Assembly (NCBI RefSeq): GCF_009857745.1
Contig: NZ_WWEN01000004.1
Coordinates: forward strand, 248,001-312,000
DNA from: Thalassovita mangrovi
GTDB lineage: Bacteria > Pseudomonadota > Alphaproteobacteria > Rhodobacterales > Rhodobacteraceae
Length of the DNA: 64,000 nucleotides
Direction: 5' to 3'
The notes below the pieces were generated by a model. The model saw nothing but the letters and a program-made list of their open reading frames with translations, was not told where the DNA came from and searched no databases. A program made the translations under genes and the position numbers. Positions 27,838-39,188 of this stretch are shown here, in pieces (the stretch's first letter is position 1; each line of letters starts with the position of its first letter).

Positions 27838-27866
27838 CCGGGGCGGAATGCGCGCCCCGGGCTTTT
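27838..27866 (+). terminator. Terminator after the TRAP operon
   Basis: An 8-bp stem (ccggggcg / cgccccgg) is followed by GCTTTT, 10 bases after the dctM stop. A second stronger hairpin follows directly. Confidence 0.6.
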
Positions 27867-27873
27867 GAGTGAA

Positions 27874-27912
27874 AAAACCGCCTGTCCCCCCGGGGGTGGG
27901 CGGTTTGTTTTT
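27874..27912. terminator. Strong second terminator, with a T-run
   Basis: An outer stem AAACCGCC/GGCGGTTT encloses an inner CCCCC/GGGGG pairing and is followed by GTTTTT; an A-run precedes it on the other side, so it can act in both directions. It isolates the TSUP gene from the TRAP operon. Confidence 0.8.
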
Positions 27913-27942
27913 GAGGGGGCCTGTCCGGACGGATAGGGGATA

Positions 27943-27980
27943 TTGCGGGGCTGGAATAATTACGGTATACATAAGTATAC
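27943..27980 (+). promoter_or_regulatory. Promoter with embedded GTATAC repeat upstream of the TSUP gene
   Basis: A candidate -35 TTGCGG (27943-27948) and -10 TATACA (27966-27971) are spaced by 17 bases. Two GTATAC hexamers at 27965-27970 and 27975-27980 lie one helical turn apart, and the first covers the -10. GTATAC-centred dyads are common operators of GntR-family repressors. The region is clearly more AT-rich than its surroundings. Confidence 0.5.
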
Positions 27981-28002
27981 AATTATAAAGGGTAAGAAAC
28001 AG

Positions 28003-28752
28003 ATGAGCATAGAGGCGCTTTTCGGCGGGTTCGAACCGCTTGTGTTGCTGGCGCTTCTCGCCACCTCCTTCCTGGGGTCCTTCATCACGGTGGCGCTTGG
28101 CATCGGTGGCGGGGCGCTGTTGCTGACGGTGATGGCCAGCCTGATGCCGCCCGCCGCGCTGATCCCGGTACATGGCGTGATCCAGTTCGGATCGAACGTG
28201 TTCCGCGCGGCGCTGCTGTTCAAGCACAGCTATTGGCCGCCCTTCGCCGCTTTCGCGCTTGGCACCTTGTTCGGCGCGGTGCTGGGCGGGTCGGTGGTGG
28301 TCAACCTGCCGCCCGCCGCGGTGCAGATCGGGGTCGGCGCTTTCGTGATCTACAGCATCCTGTCCAAGCCACCCGCCTGGCTGTCGCGGCTGCCCTTCGT
28401 GACCGGGACGATTTCCAGCTTCTTGACCATGTTCTTCGGCGCCACCGGCGTTTTCGTCGCCAATTTCACCAAGTCGCTGCAGTTGCAGCGCGAACGCCAT
28501 GTCGCCACCCATGCCGGATTCATGACGATCCAGCATGTGCTAAAAGTGGTGGTGTTCGGCTTCCTGGGTTTCCAGTTCGGGCCGTGGATCGGCTTCATCG
28601 CGGCGATGGTGTTCGCCGGGCTGCTGGGCACGATCCTGGGGCGGCGGGTGCTGGTGCGGATCGGCGACAAAGGGTTCAAGCGCGCGCTCGACATCGTCCT
28701 GGTGTTGGTGTCGCTGCGGCTGATCTGGCAGGGCGCGGGCAGCTTCCTCTGA
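28003..28752 (+). CDS. TSUP-family permease (TauE/SafE, sulfite/organosulfur exporter type)
   Basis: This 249-aa inner-membrane protein has about eight hydrophobic segments in the two-repeat arrangement of the TauE/SafE (DUF81) family. Glycine-rich IGGGALLLTVMASLMPPAALIPVHG lies near residue 30 and FFGATGVFVANF near 143. Members export sulfite, sulfoacetate or related anions, but many are uncharacterised. The frame is open upstream; ATG at 28003 is chosen because it follows GGTAAG and the AT-rich promoter. No sulfonate-catabolism gene lies next to it. Confidence 0.88.
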   Translation: MSIEALFGGFEPLVLLALLATSFLGSFITVALGIGGGALLLTVMASLMPPAALIPVHGVIQFGSNVFRAALLFKHSYWPPFAAFALGTLFGAVLGGSVVVNLPPAAVQIGVGAFVIYSILSKPPAWLSRLPFVTGTISSFLTMFFGATGVFVANFTKSLQLQRERHVATHAGFMTIQHVLKVVVFGFLGFQFGPWIGFIAAMVFAGLLGTILGRRVLVRIGDKGFKRALDIVLVLVSLRLIWQGAGSFL

Positions 28753-28824
28753 CCCGGGCGGCGGATTTTACCTTGCCTCGGCGCGCGGGCTCTGGCTTGC
28801 TCGGGCCGAAAGGATGGGTCTTTG

Positions 28825-29877
28825 ATGCCCGATTTGACCGGTTATTCAACGCCTTCGGTGCTGGCGCTGTTCGCGGTGGCGGCGATCCTGGTCTGGGTCG
28901 CGGGCACAAGGCTGGCGCAATATGGCGATGCGATCGCCGAGCGGCTGAACCTGACGCGCGAATTCATCGGGCTGATCTTTCTCGCCACGGTGACCGAACT
29001 GCCCGAGATCGTCACCACCTTCACCGCCGCGCAGGTTGACAATGCGGGCCTGGTGCTGGGCAACATGTTCGGCGGCATCACCATGCAGACGGCGATCCTG
29101 GCGCTGGCCGATTTCTTTGCGGTGCGCCACGCGCTGACGTCCTGGCCGCGCAAACCCACCCATGCGCTGGTGGCGGTCATGCTGATCGTGTTGCTGAGCG
29201 CGCTGCTGGCGGTGACCTTCATCGGCGACCGGGCCATCGTGTCCCATGTCGGTATCGGGGCGATCTGCCTGTCGCTGGGGTTTCCGCTGGTGATCGCGCT
29301 GCAGCGCGGGTTCGATCAGAAATCGAGCTGGGCGCCGGTCGACCTGCCCGACGAGGACAGATCGGAAAAGGCGCTGGTGACCAGCCAGGTGGATTTTTCC
29401 GCTCAAGGCACAGCGATGCTGATCGGGAGGGCGGCGCTTTACAGCCTGCTGATCCTGGGGGCGGGCATGGTCCTGGCGCTGTCGGCCGATGCGCTGGCGG
29501 GGCAGACATCGCTGGGGTCCTCCTTCATCGGCGTAAGCCTTCTGGCCGCCGCGACCTCGCTGCCCGAACTCAGCACCACCCTGGCGGCGGCGCGGATCGG
29601 GGCCTATACGATGGCGATCGCCAATATCTTCGGCAGCAACCTGATCATGCTGGCGCTGATCCTGCCCGCCGACATGGCCTATGAAAACGGGCCGATCCTG
29701 TCGCAGGCCGATGCCAGCGCGCAGTTTTCCATCGCCACCGGCATCATGGTCACCGCGATCTATGTCGCGGGCATCCTGATCCGGCGCACGCCCAGCCTGA
29801 TGGGCGCGGGGTTGGATTCCTGGCTGGTGATGGCGGTCTACCTGGTCTCGCTGGCCGGGCTTTATGTCATGGGATGA
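28825..29877 (+). CDS. Sodium/calcium (CaCA-type) cation antiporter
   Basis: This 350-aa membrane protein has about ten helices in two homologous halves. It shows the two alpha-repeat signatures FLATVTELPEIVTT near residue 54 and LLAAATSLPELSTTL near 240, with the acidic ion-coordinating Glu in each. Family members exchange Ca2+ or another cation for Na+ or H+. ATG at 28825 is chosen over an adjacent TTG. The 3' end overlaps the convergent CapA-like gene by 11 bases. Confidence 0.85.
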   Translation: MPDLTGYSTPSVLALFAVAAILVWVAGTRLAQYGDAIAERLNLTREFIGLIFLATVTELPEIVTTFTAAQVDNAGLVLGNMFGGITMQTAILALADFFAVRHALTSWPRKPTHALVAVMLIVLLSALLAVTFIGDRAIVSHVGIGAICLSLGFPLVIALQRGFDQKSSWAPVDLPDEDRSEKALVTSQVDFSAQGTAMLIGRAALYSLLILGAGMVLALSADALAGQTSLGSSFIGVSLLAAATSLPELSTTLAAARIGAYTMAIANIFGSNLIMLALILPADMAYENGPILSQADASAQFSIATGIMVTAIYVAGILIRRTPSLMGAGLDSWLVMAVYLVSLAGLYVMG

Positions 29878-30991
29878 GCGACACGGTGCCGTCCTGCGCC
29901 AGCGTGACCGCGCCGCCGAAGCGGGCGCATTCGCGGTGCATCCGCTCCGCCAGCCATTGCGCGTCCTCCCCCCCGGCGCGCTGCAGCCGGAAGGCGCGGA
30001 TGCGGTAAGGGATCATCGACAAGGCGATGAGCGTGCCGTCAGCGGGATCGAGATCGGTGATATAGGCCAGCGCCAGGCCGGGGCGGAAATCCTCATGCCC
30101 GCCAATGCCTTCGTAATCGTTGATCAGGTCGCCGCAGCCATAGAGGATCAGCTTGCCCTCATGCAGCTCAACTGCCTTGGGGTGGTGCGAGGAATGGCCG
30201 AAAACGATATCCGCCCCAGCCTCGCCGATCAGCGCATGGGCCAGCGACCGGTCCTCCGCGGCGATGTCATAACCCCAGTTGCCGCCCCAATGCAGCGACG
30301 CCACCAGGATGTCGCCCGGCCGTCGCAGCGGATCGATGCGGGCACGGATTTCGGCAATGACCGCGTCCCGTCTGTCCGGCAAAATCGCGATCCCCGGCAG
30401 CAGCGGCCCGGCGGCCCAGCCCGGCGCCACGCCGCTGTCGCGCCGCGCATAGGCCAGCAGCAGAAGCCGCCGCCCATCGGGCAACGGCACGATCAGCGGC
30501 GCTTGCGCCTGTTCAGCGGTCTCGCCCGCGCCGGCCTGCGCCAGCCCGACCTTTGACAGGGTTTGCAGCGTTTCGATCAATCCCTCGCGACCCCAGTCCA
30601 GCACATGGTTGTTGGCCAGGATGCAGCCATCGGGTCGCAGCGCCTGCAGGGCCGCGATATTGCCCGGGTGCATCCGGTAATTGATCCCTTTCGGGGCCGG
30701 GTGGCTGGCGGTGGTGATCGCGGTTTCCAGGTTGATCAGCCGTGCATCGCAGCCGCGATCGGCCAGATCGGCCAGCAGATCGCCCCAGACATACTCGGCC
30801 GCCACCGGCGCCGGGATCTTGCCGCAGTGCCGTTCTGCTAGATCGACATAGCCCTGGGCCGAGCGCATGTAGCCCTCGAACAGCACCGGGTCGGAGGGGC
30901 AGGGCAGGATCTGGTCGATCCCGCGCCCAAGCATAACGTCACCGGCAAGGAACAGACGGATACGGTTGGCAGAAGGAGGCGTTGCTATCAT
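29867..30991 (-). CDS. CapA-family metallophosphoesterase-like protein
   Basis: This 374-aa protein of the PGA_cap/CapA family has a calcineurin-like metal site: AGDVMLGRGID near residue 13, NLETA near 92, LANNHVLDWG near 120 and FGHSSHHPKAVE near 270. No signal peptide is seen with ATG at 30991; the frame extends upstream, but the family start matches here. CapA proteins take part in poly-gamma-glutamate capsule production together with PgsB and PgsC, neither of which is present. Many orphan homologues are of unknown function. No clear ribosome site is visible. Confidence 0.85.
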   Translation of the reverse strand: MIATPPSANRIRLFLAGDVMLGRGIDQILPCPSDPVLFEGYMRSAQGYVDLAERHCGKIPAPVAAEYVWGDLLADLADRGCDARLINLETAITTASHPAPKGINYRMHPGNIAALQALRPDGCILANNHVLDWGREGLIETLQTLSKVGLAQAGAGETAEQAQAPLIVPLPDGRRLLLLAYARRDSGVAPGWAAGPLLPGIAILPDRRDAVIAEIRARIDPLRRPGDILVASLHWGGNWGYDIAAEDRSLAHALIGEAGADIVFGHSSHHPKAVELHEGKLILYGCGDLINDYEGIGGHEDFRPGLALAYITDLDPADGTLIALSMIPYRIRAFRLQRAGGEDAQWLAERMHRECARFGGAVTLAQDGTVSLIP

Positions 30992-31090
30992 GGTAAAAGC
31001 ATAGCGGACCCGGCGCGGGACCGATTTGACGGGTATCAAGCGCCGCGCAATCCGGTCCCGAGAGGGGCGCAGCGCCGGGAAAGGGCGGAT

Positions 31091-31186
31091 TTGACAAGTG
31101 CGAGGTTGAGCTATGTCAAAGATAAAGAAGGAAGATTGTGCGTTCCTGTGCGCGCGAACAGACATATTGACACCTGACAGATCAGG
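31091..31186. promoter_or_regulatory. Divergent regulatory region with two inverted repeats
   Basis: Between the capA-like start (30991) and the Sel1 gene (31205) lie TTGACA-N17-TGTCAA (31091-31119) and CCTGA-CAGA-TCAGG (31173-31186). TTGACA hexamers at 31091 and 31167 could be -35 elements, but I cannot place convincing -10 boxes. Confidence 0.35.
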
Positions 31187-31204
31187 CTGCCGGAAAGGGG
31201 GCCC

Positions 31205-32695
31205 ATGCGTGCATTCAATACCTCACGGGGGAAAACCGTGATCGGGAAACCGGGTTATTTTCTTACTCTGACGCCGATGATCGCCGCTGCGGTGCTGGGC
31301 GTCTGGACGGTTTCGGTCACGGCGCAAACCGCTGCGACGACCGGATCCGGGACGGCGCAGACCGAAACGGCCCCGGCTGCCGCAACCCCGGCCGATCTGA
31401 AACAGGCCGATACGGTGCTTTGGGATCAGCCGGATCCGGCCGCCCGGCAGCAGGCGCGCGGCGTTCTGGAAAAGGCAGTGGGCGAGGGCAATGCCGAGGC
31501 GCAGCTGATCCTGGGCCGACACTTGCTACATGGCTGGGTGCTGGAGCCGGATGCGGCCAAGGGGATCGCCCTGCTGGAACAGGCGGCGGGCGCCGGTCTG
31601 GACGCGGCGCAGCTGGAACTCGGGCAGGCCTATCTGGCGGGGACCGGCGTTGCGGCCGATCCCGCGAAGGCGCAAAGCCTGCTGGAACAGGCCGTGGAAC
31701 AGGGCAATACCGATGCGATGCGGATGCTGGGCGAGCAGCTGGCCGGTGGCTGGAAAATGCCGCGCGACGCGGAACGCGGCCGCGCCCTGCTGGAACAGGC
31801 GATCGCGGCGGGCGATGTCGCGTCGAACGTGACGCTGGGCGAACTGATGCTCTACGGGATCGGCGTACCGAAGGACCGGGAGGGCGCGCTGGCGCTGTTT
31901 GAAACCGCGGCGGAAGCGGGCAACGGCCACGGGCTGGCGATCTATGGCGAAGACCTGATGTGGAGCCTGCGCGACTGGGCCCGGGCCGAGACGATCCTGA
32001 CCCGCGCGGCGGAACTGGGCGCGACCGAAGCCTGGGTGACGCTGGCGCATGGGGCGATGTACGGCTATCTCGGCGGTGGGCGGAAATCGCGCGCCAAGTT
32101 CGACGGTTTCGCCGAAAAGGCCCGCGCGGCGGGCGAGGAAGAAATCGCCGTCTACGAGGCCACCCGCAACATGTGGGGCATCAACATGCGCGCCAGCGGT
32201 CCCGAAACCATCGCCCGCCTGCGCGCGGATGCCGATGAAGGCAACGCCGCCGCGGCGCGCTTCCTGATCGAGCTTCTACGCGACGGCAACAGGCTGAACC
32301 TGCACCGCCGCCCGGTCGAGGCGCAGGAGGCGCTGGATACCTATGCCGGTCTGCTGGGCGAAAAGGCGGTGGCGCAATATGACATCACCCTGGCGGCGGC
32401 CAAGGCCTGGGTGCCTGCCGAATGGGCCAAGGTGGCCGCGGCCTATGAAGCGCGGCCCGATCTGAAATCCGTCTCGTTCGGCATCGATATGTACAAGGCC
32501 AACGAAAACGTCGCCTTCTACATCCTGCAGCAGCGCTATCACGACGCGGGGCTGTATAAAGGGCCGATCAACGGCTATGCCAACTGGCCGATCCTGCGGG
32601 TGATCAACGTCACCTGCCGGGATCTCGACCGGCCGGAACGCTGCCAAGACAGCGTGATGCGGCCCGACGTGATCGGGGCGTTGCTGGCGCAATAG
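31205..32695 (+). CDS. Exported Sel1-repeat protein, polysaccharide-locus scaffold candidate
   Basis: This 496-aa protein has an N-terminal hydrophobic segment at about 20-38 (LTPMIAAAVLGVWTVSVTA) acting as signal or anchor. It then carries at least six Sel1/TPR-like repeats between about 90 and 290 (for example AQLILGRHLLHG, AAQLELGQAYLAGTG, DAMRMLGEQLAGG, ASNVTLGELMLYGIG). The C-terminal third has a different fold and two pairs of cysteines. In synthase-dependent exopolysaccharide systems a repeat protein such as AlgK scaffolds the export complex. This gene is followed after 2 bases by the LtaS-like enzyme and then by sugar-nucleotide and glycosyltransferase genes, which suggests a similar role. 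Confidence 0.82.
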   Translation: MRAFNTSRGKTVIGKPGYFLTLTPMIAAAVLGVWTVSVTAQTAATTGSGTAQTETAPAAATPADLKQADTVLWDQPDPAARQQARGVLEKAVGEGNAEAQLILGRHLLHGWVLEPDAAKGIALLEQAAGAGLDAAQLELGQAYLAGTGVAADPAKAQSLLEQAVEQGNTDAMRMLGEQLAGGWKMPRDAERGRALLEQAIAAGDVASNVTLGELMLYGIGVPKDREGALALFETAAEAGNGHGLAIYGEDLMWSLRDWARAETILTRAAELGATEAWVTLAHGAMYGYLGGGRKSRAKFDGFAEKARAAGEEEIAVYEATRNMWGINMRASGPETIARLRADADEGNAAAARFLIELLRDGNRLNLHRRPVEAQEALDTYAGLLGEKAVAQYDITLAAAKAWVPAEWAKVAAAYEARPDLKSVSFGIDMYKANENVAFYILQQRYHDAGLYKGPINGYANWPILRVINVTCRDLDRPERCQDSVMRPDVIGALLAQ

Positions 32696-32697
32696 GC

Positions 32698-35085
32698 ATG
32701 ACAGGCGGAATGGACGGCGAAGACGCGATGGACAACATGACCGGGGCCGATGGCCGCAAGCTGCGTTTCGTGCTTTGGGGCGGGGCGATCCTGGGCTTGA
32801 TCCTGGCGGTGGCGCGGGCCATCGCTTTGCGCGACGGGATAGCCGAGGCGCGGCTGGGCGATGCAATTTCACTGATGGTGCGCGGGCTGGGGCAGGACTG
32901 GCTGATCGTGCTGGTGCTGACCCTGGTCTTTGCCGCCCTGGTGCGGGCGTTTGAGGCCGGTTTCTGGGGCAGGCTGTTTGCCGGACTGTTCGCCGTTCTG
33001 GCGGTGCTGGTGATGGCGGCGGGGCTGGCCAATCTGGTGGCGCTGCACATGCTGGGCGCGCCGCTGACGATGGAATGGCTGGCCTATTCCGATCTGGACA
33101 ATTCAGATGTGGCGCTGGATTACCTGCGCGGTCTGGTGACCCCGCAGGTCGTTGTCGTCGGCGTGATCGCCATCGGCGCGCTGCTGGGCGGGGCCCAATA
33201 CCTGTCGCGGCGTCCGCAATTGGGGGCGCCGGTAATGTTGCTGGGGCTGATGGCCTTTGCCGTGATCACCGGTTTCGCGCAGCAGGGCAGGCCGATGACT
33301 GTCGCTGCTGCCCGGCTGGAAAACCCGATCGTCGCCTTTACCGCCTCGCTCAAGGGAGAAGGCGGGCTGGACGGGTTGATGGCGGGCGATTGGGGGCGTC
33401 AGGAAATGCCCTTCGGTCCGGCCGATCCGCTGCCGCACCCGGATGCGCCCGCGAAACCGATCCGCAACGCCATCATCTTTGCCTATGAATCGACCCCGGC
33501 CAAGCAGGTGCAGGGCTGGGGCGGCACGCAGCCGGTGACGCCGCATCTGGCCGCGTCGCTGAAACATGCGCTGGCCTTCGACCGCGCCTATGCCCATGTG
33601 CCGGCGTCCAACTATTTCCTGGTCTCGATCTTCACCGCCATCGCGCCGGAACTGTCGCCGGTGTCGATGCTGTCCAGCTGGCCCGATCTCGACGCGACCT
33701 TCCTGCCCGAGGTGATGGGGCTGAACGGGTTGCGCACCGCCTTCTTCAATTCCTCCGACAACCGGTTCCAGAACACCGAAGGGCTGGTGCGGGCCACCGG
33801 TTTCGATCAGGTCGGCGATTACCGCGACTGGGACTGCGAAACCGGCGTCTACGAATTCGAAAGCGTGACCGACAAGTACCTCAATACCTCCAGCGACCTG
33901 TGCACCATCGACGAGATCGTCAAGTGGATCGAACAGCGCCCCGATGATCCGTTCTTCGTGGCGTTCCGCACCGGGATGACCCATTACCCCTATTTCCCCG
34001 GCGAAAACCCGCAGGACTATGTCGAGGACGAAAGCCGGAACAATTACCTGAACGCGCTGCGAGTCGGCGACGAAGCCTTCGGCAAGCTGATGGCCTATCT
34101 CGACGAAACCGGGCTGGCCGAGGAAACGCTGGTCGTGGTGCTGGGCGATCATGGCGAGGCCTTCGGCGAACACGGCACCTATGTCCACGCCGCCGGCATC
34201 AACGAGGAAAACGTTCACATCCCGCTGGCGCTGGTCAATCCGCAGCTGTTCGACGGCAGCCGCAGCGACCTGATCGTGGGGATTTCCGATATCGCGCCAA
34301 CGATTGCGGACCTGCTGGGATTCCCGATCCCGTCCTCCTGGCAGGGCAAATCGGTCTTCGCCGAGAACCGCAAGAACGGCGTACTGTTCTTTTCGCCCTG
34401 GAACGGGTTCCTCGTCGGCTATCGTGAGGAGGACGAGAAATTCATCTATAACGGCCATACCGGCGAGGCGGCGCTTTACGACCTTGCCAGCGATCCGGAA
34501 GAACGGACCAACCTCGCCAAGGCAGATCCGAAGGCGGCGCAGGCGGCCCGCGACAAGCTGGGGGCGGTGGTTGCCGCACACAGCAAATATATCGACTGGC
34601 TGCTGAGCCAGGCGGGGGCCCGCAAGCTGGCGAAGGCCGATGCCTCGGTGATCGAAATCACCGCGACCGGCACCAGCTACAAATCCCCGCCCGAAGGCTG
34701 GGTGATGCTGGACGGCGAAAATGTCGGCGGCTTCAAGGTGACCTCGGCGCCCTCGAACGCGGACCACGCGATCAGCCGGGATGAAATCGACGCGGCGGTC
34801 ACCACCTTCAAGATGCCGGTCAGCGCCGGGTCCTGCCCGCGCCGGATCGAGGTCTATTTCCTCAACGACGAATGGGAAGGCGAGGGGCAGACCGGCGATA
34901 CCGACCTCTATATCCGCTCGGTCAGTTTTGCCGGGACGACCTATTATTTCAACCGTTTCTCATCGACAGAGGAGGGAACAGGAAAAGTGTCGGGCGATTA
35001 TTTTCACCTGTGGCGCAAGGGCGGGCTCAAGATCGATCTGGACCTCGACCAGGACTGCCTGAGCGCCGAGTTGGCCGACAATTGA
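32698..35085 (+). CDS. LtaS-like membrane phosphotransferase/sulfatase-fold enzyme with C-terminal carbohydrate-binding-module-like domain
   Basis: This 795-aa inner-membrane protein has five N-terminal helices (about 20-42, 62-85, 90-115, 142-162 and 178-195). An extracytoplasmic alkaline-phosphatase-superfamily domain follows at about 255-640, with the metal ligands VLGDHGEAFGEHG near 480, HAAG, and IAPTIADLLGFP near 535. The shape is that of LtaS/phosphoglycerol or phosphoethanolamine transferases. Residues about 650-795 form an extra domain with FLNDEW at 721 and GDTDLYIRSV about 10 residues later. This resembles the calcium-dependent xylan-binding modules CBM60/CBM36 (family pattern: ND...DRNLYVD). 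Such a fusion would hold the enzyme on a polysaccharide. The CBM reading is by pattern only. Confidence 0.82.
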   Translation: MTGGMDGEDAMDNMTGADGRKLRFVLWGGAILGLILAVARAIALRDGIAEARLGDAISLMVRGLGQDWLIVLVLTLVFAALVRAFEAGFWGRLFAGLFAVLAVLVMAAGLANLVALHMLGAPLTMEWLAYSDLDNSDVALDYLRGLVTPQVVVVGVIAIGALLGGAQYLSRRPQLGAPVMLLGLMAFAVITGFAQQGRPMTVAAARLENPIVAFTASLKGEGGLDGLMAGDWGRQEMPFGPADPLPHPDAPAKPIRNAIIFAYESTPAKQVQGWGGTQPVTPHLAASLKHALAFDRAYAHVPASNYFLVSIFTAIAPELSPVSMLSSWPDLDATFLPEVMGLNGLRTAFFNSSDNRFQNTEGLVRATGFDQVGDYRDWDCETGVYEFESVTDKYLNTSSDLCTIDEIVKWIEQRPDDPFFVAFRTGMTHYPYFPGENPQDYVEDESRNNYLNALRVGDEAFGKLMAYLDETGLAEETLVVVLGDHGEAFGEHGTYVHAAGINEENVHIPLALVNPQLFDGSRSDLIVGISDIAPTIADLLGFPIPSSWQGKSVFAENRKNGVLFFSPWNGFLVGYREEDEKFIYNGHTGEAALYDLASDPEERTNLAKADPKAAQAARDKLGAVVAAHSKYIDWLLSQAGARKLAKADASVIEITATGTSYKSPPEGWVMLDGENVGGFKVTSAPSNADHAISRDEIDAAVTTFKMPVSAGSCPRRIEVYFLNDEWEGEGQTGDTDLYIRSVSFAGTTYYFNRFSSTEEGTGKVSGDYFHLWRKGGLKIDLDLDQDCLSAELADN

Positions 35086-35316
35086 GCGAGGGAACGGGCA
35101 GCCGGCGACACATCCCGGGGAGCCTGAGGGAAAAAGTCATATTTGTTTTACGGCCCGAAAATGATAAGTTTTATTTTAGACGCATTGTGCGTTGTGTCGT
35201 GTAAGGGGTTACTCTCCTTAGAGTTTTATTAATGTGTGCATATTCAAAAGGCGTTAATACTTGCGAGCAGAATAGTGTCACGCTGTCGGGGCAACGGGGT
35301 GCGGTAAAGGGGAAAT
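35086..35316 (+). promoter_or_regulatory. AT-rich promoter region of the uxs operon
   Basis: This 231-base gap is much richer in A and T than the flanking genes, especially 35135-35280. It contains ACTCT-CCTT-AGAGT (35211-35224) and TTTTATT runs. In S. meliloti the homologous operon is activated by CuxR with c-di-GMP and countered by MucR, which prefers AT-rich DNA. I cannot identify either site here. Confidence 0.4.
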
Positions 35317-37339
<2,023 letters not shown>

Positions 37340-37343
<4 letters not shown>

Positions 37344-39175
37344 GGACCAAACGCCATCCCGCGCTGGACCCGCGCCCCAACCTTGCGCCGATGCTCACCG
37401 GGTGGCGGGCGCTGAAATATTACGTCATCGCGGGGCTGTGGTTCCTGGCGGCGGGGTGGTTCTGGGCCTGGTGGCTGCAGCCGCAACACGTGATCGGGGC
37501 GGCGCGCTACTGGATCGTGACCGCCGGGATGCTGTGGATCTGGGGGATGCAGTTCTATTTCGTGCTGGTCTTCCTGCGCGCCCACAAACCCGCCGCGCCG
37601 GACCCCGTGCCGGGGCAATGGCGGGCGGCGATGGTCACCACCAAGACGCCGTCCGAACCGTTCGAGCTGGTGCGCGAAACGCTTGAGGCGATGCTGGCGC
37701 AGGATTACCCGCACGATACCTGGCTGGCCGACGAGGACCCGAGCGAGGAAACCAAGCACTGGTGCATCGCCCACGGGGTGAAGCTGTCGACCCGCAAGGG
37801 GGTGGCGGAATATCACCGCACCGAATGGCCGCGCCGCACCCGCTGCAAGGAAGGCAACCTGGCCTATTTCTACGATCACTGGGGCTATCGCGATTACGAC
37901 ATCGTCAGCCAACTGGACGCCGATCACGTGCCGCAGCCGGGATACCTGCGCGAAATGCTGCGCCCCTTCGCGGACGAGGCGGTGGGCTATGTCTCGGCCC
38001 CCTCGATCTGCGCCGCCAATGCCGACCACAGCTGGGCCGCGCGCACGAGGCTGTATTCCGAAGCGGCGTTTCACGGCGTGTTCCAGGCCGGGTATTCCGC
38101 CGTACTGACCCCGATGTGCATCGGGTCGCATTACACCGTGCGCACCAAGGCGCTGAAACAGGCGGGCGGGCTGGGCCCGGAACTGGCCGAGGATCATTCG
38201 ACCACGATGCTGATTTCCTCGGCCGGGTGGCGCGGGGTGCATGCGCCCGACGCCATCGCCATCGGGCAGGGGCCGGAAACGCTGGCCGATCTGGTGACGC
38301 AGGAATTCCAGTGGTCGCGGTCGCTGTTGTCGCTGCTGCTGCGCTATACGCCGCATTACCTGAAGACCATGCCGCTGCGGCTGAAGCTTTTGTTCCTGCT
38401 GTGTCAGACCTGGTACGTGTTCTTCGCCCTGTCGATGTCGATGATGTACCTGGTGCCGATCATCGCGGTGACCTTTGATACCCGTTTCGCCGATGTCACC
38501 TATCCGGCCTTCCTGGGCCATTCGCTGCCGGCGGTGGGGATGATGATCCTGTTTGCCTATGCGATGAAATGGGACGGGTTTTTCCGGCCCCGCTGGGCCA
38601 AGGTGCTGGCCTGGGAAAAGGCGCTGTTCGTGATGCTGCAATGGCCCTGGGTGTTCTGGGGCTGCGCCATGGCGGTGCGTGACCGGATCACCGGCAAGTT
38701 CGTCGATTTCCGTATCACCCCCAAGGGCGGCGATGTCGGCCAGCCGCTGCCGGGCAAGATCATCGCGCTCTACGCGGCCTTGGCGATGGGGGCGATGTTC
38801 CCGGTCCTGACCGTGTCGGGGATCGTGGAGGCGCGGGGTTTTTATCTTCTGTCGCTGATAAATGCCGTGCTTTATTGTATACTGCTCAGTGTTGCGCTTG
38901 TCGCCCAGCTGAAACGGGCGAGAAAACAAAAGAAATTAAAAGGAAAAATTTTAGCACGTGATCTCTCGATATTGAGCTTGATCATGTTTTTACTCGGAAC
39001 GTCGGTTATGCTGAAGGGCAGAGAAAGCCTCTACGCGCTGGCGTTCGGGCTGCAACCGATGAGGTTGGTTGAAGTGCAATATGTGGTGTCCGGTGCGGGC
39101 AGAGGCGGGGCGGGCGACGTCCGTATCAAGCTGCTGCCCGATCTGAGTGAAAGATTTATGAGTTTCCGAAAATAA
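37340..39175 (+). CDS. Family 2 membrane glycosyltransferase, ApsS-like (cellulose-synthase superfamily)
   Basis: This 611-aa processive-type glycosyltransferase has two N-terminal helices (about 27-48 and 55-78). The GT2 catalytic domain has LADEDPSEET near 130, the DXD-like QLDADHVPQ near 192, the catalytic ELAEDHST near 277, and QEFQWSRS near 313 in place of the QxxRW motif. Several C-terminal helices follow (about 345-560). There is no PilZ domain, so it would not bind c-di-GMP itself as BcsA does. With uxs and uxe upstream, the likely donor is UDP-arabinose or UDP-xylose. Base composition falls sharply in the last 300 bases of the gene. Confidence 0.87.
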
Positions 39176-39188
39176 AGAGGAAATTGAG

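Noticed and set aside
26413-28536. A 707-codon minus-strand open frame across dctM and the TSUP gene
   Set aside because: It crosses two terminators and a promoter, is full of His/Arg/Asp/Gln repeats, and lies opposite clear membrane-protein genes.
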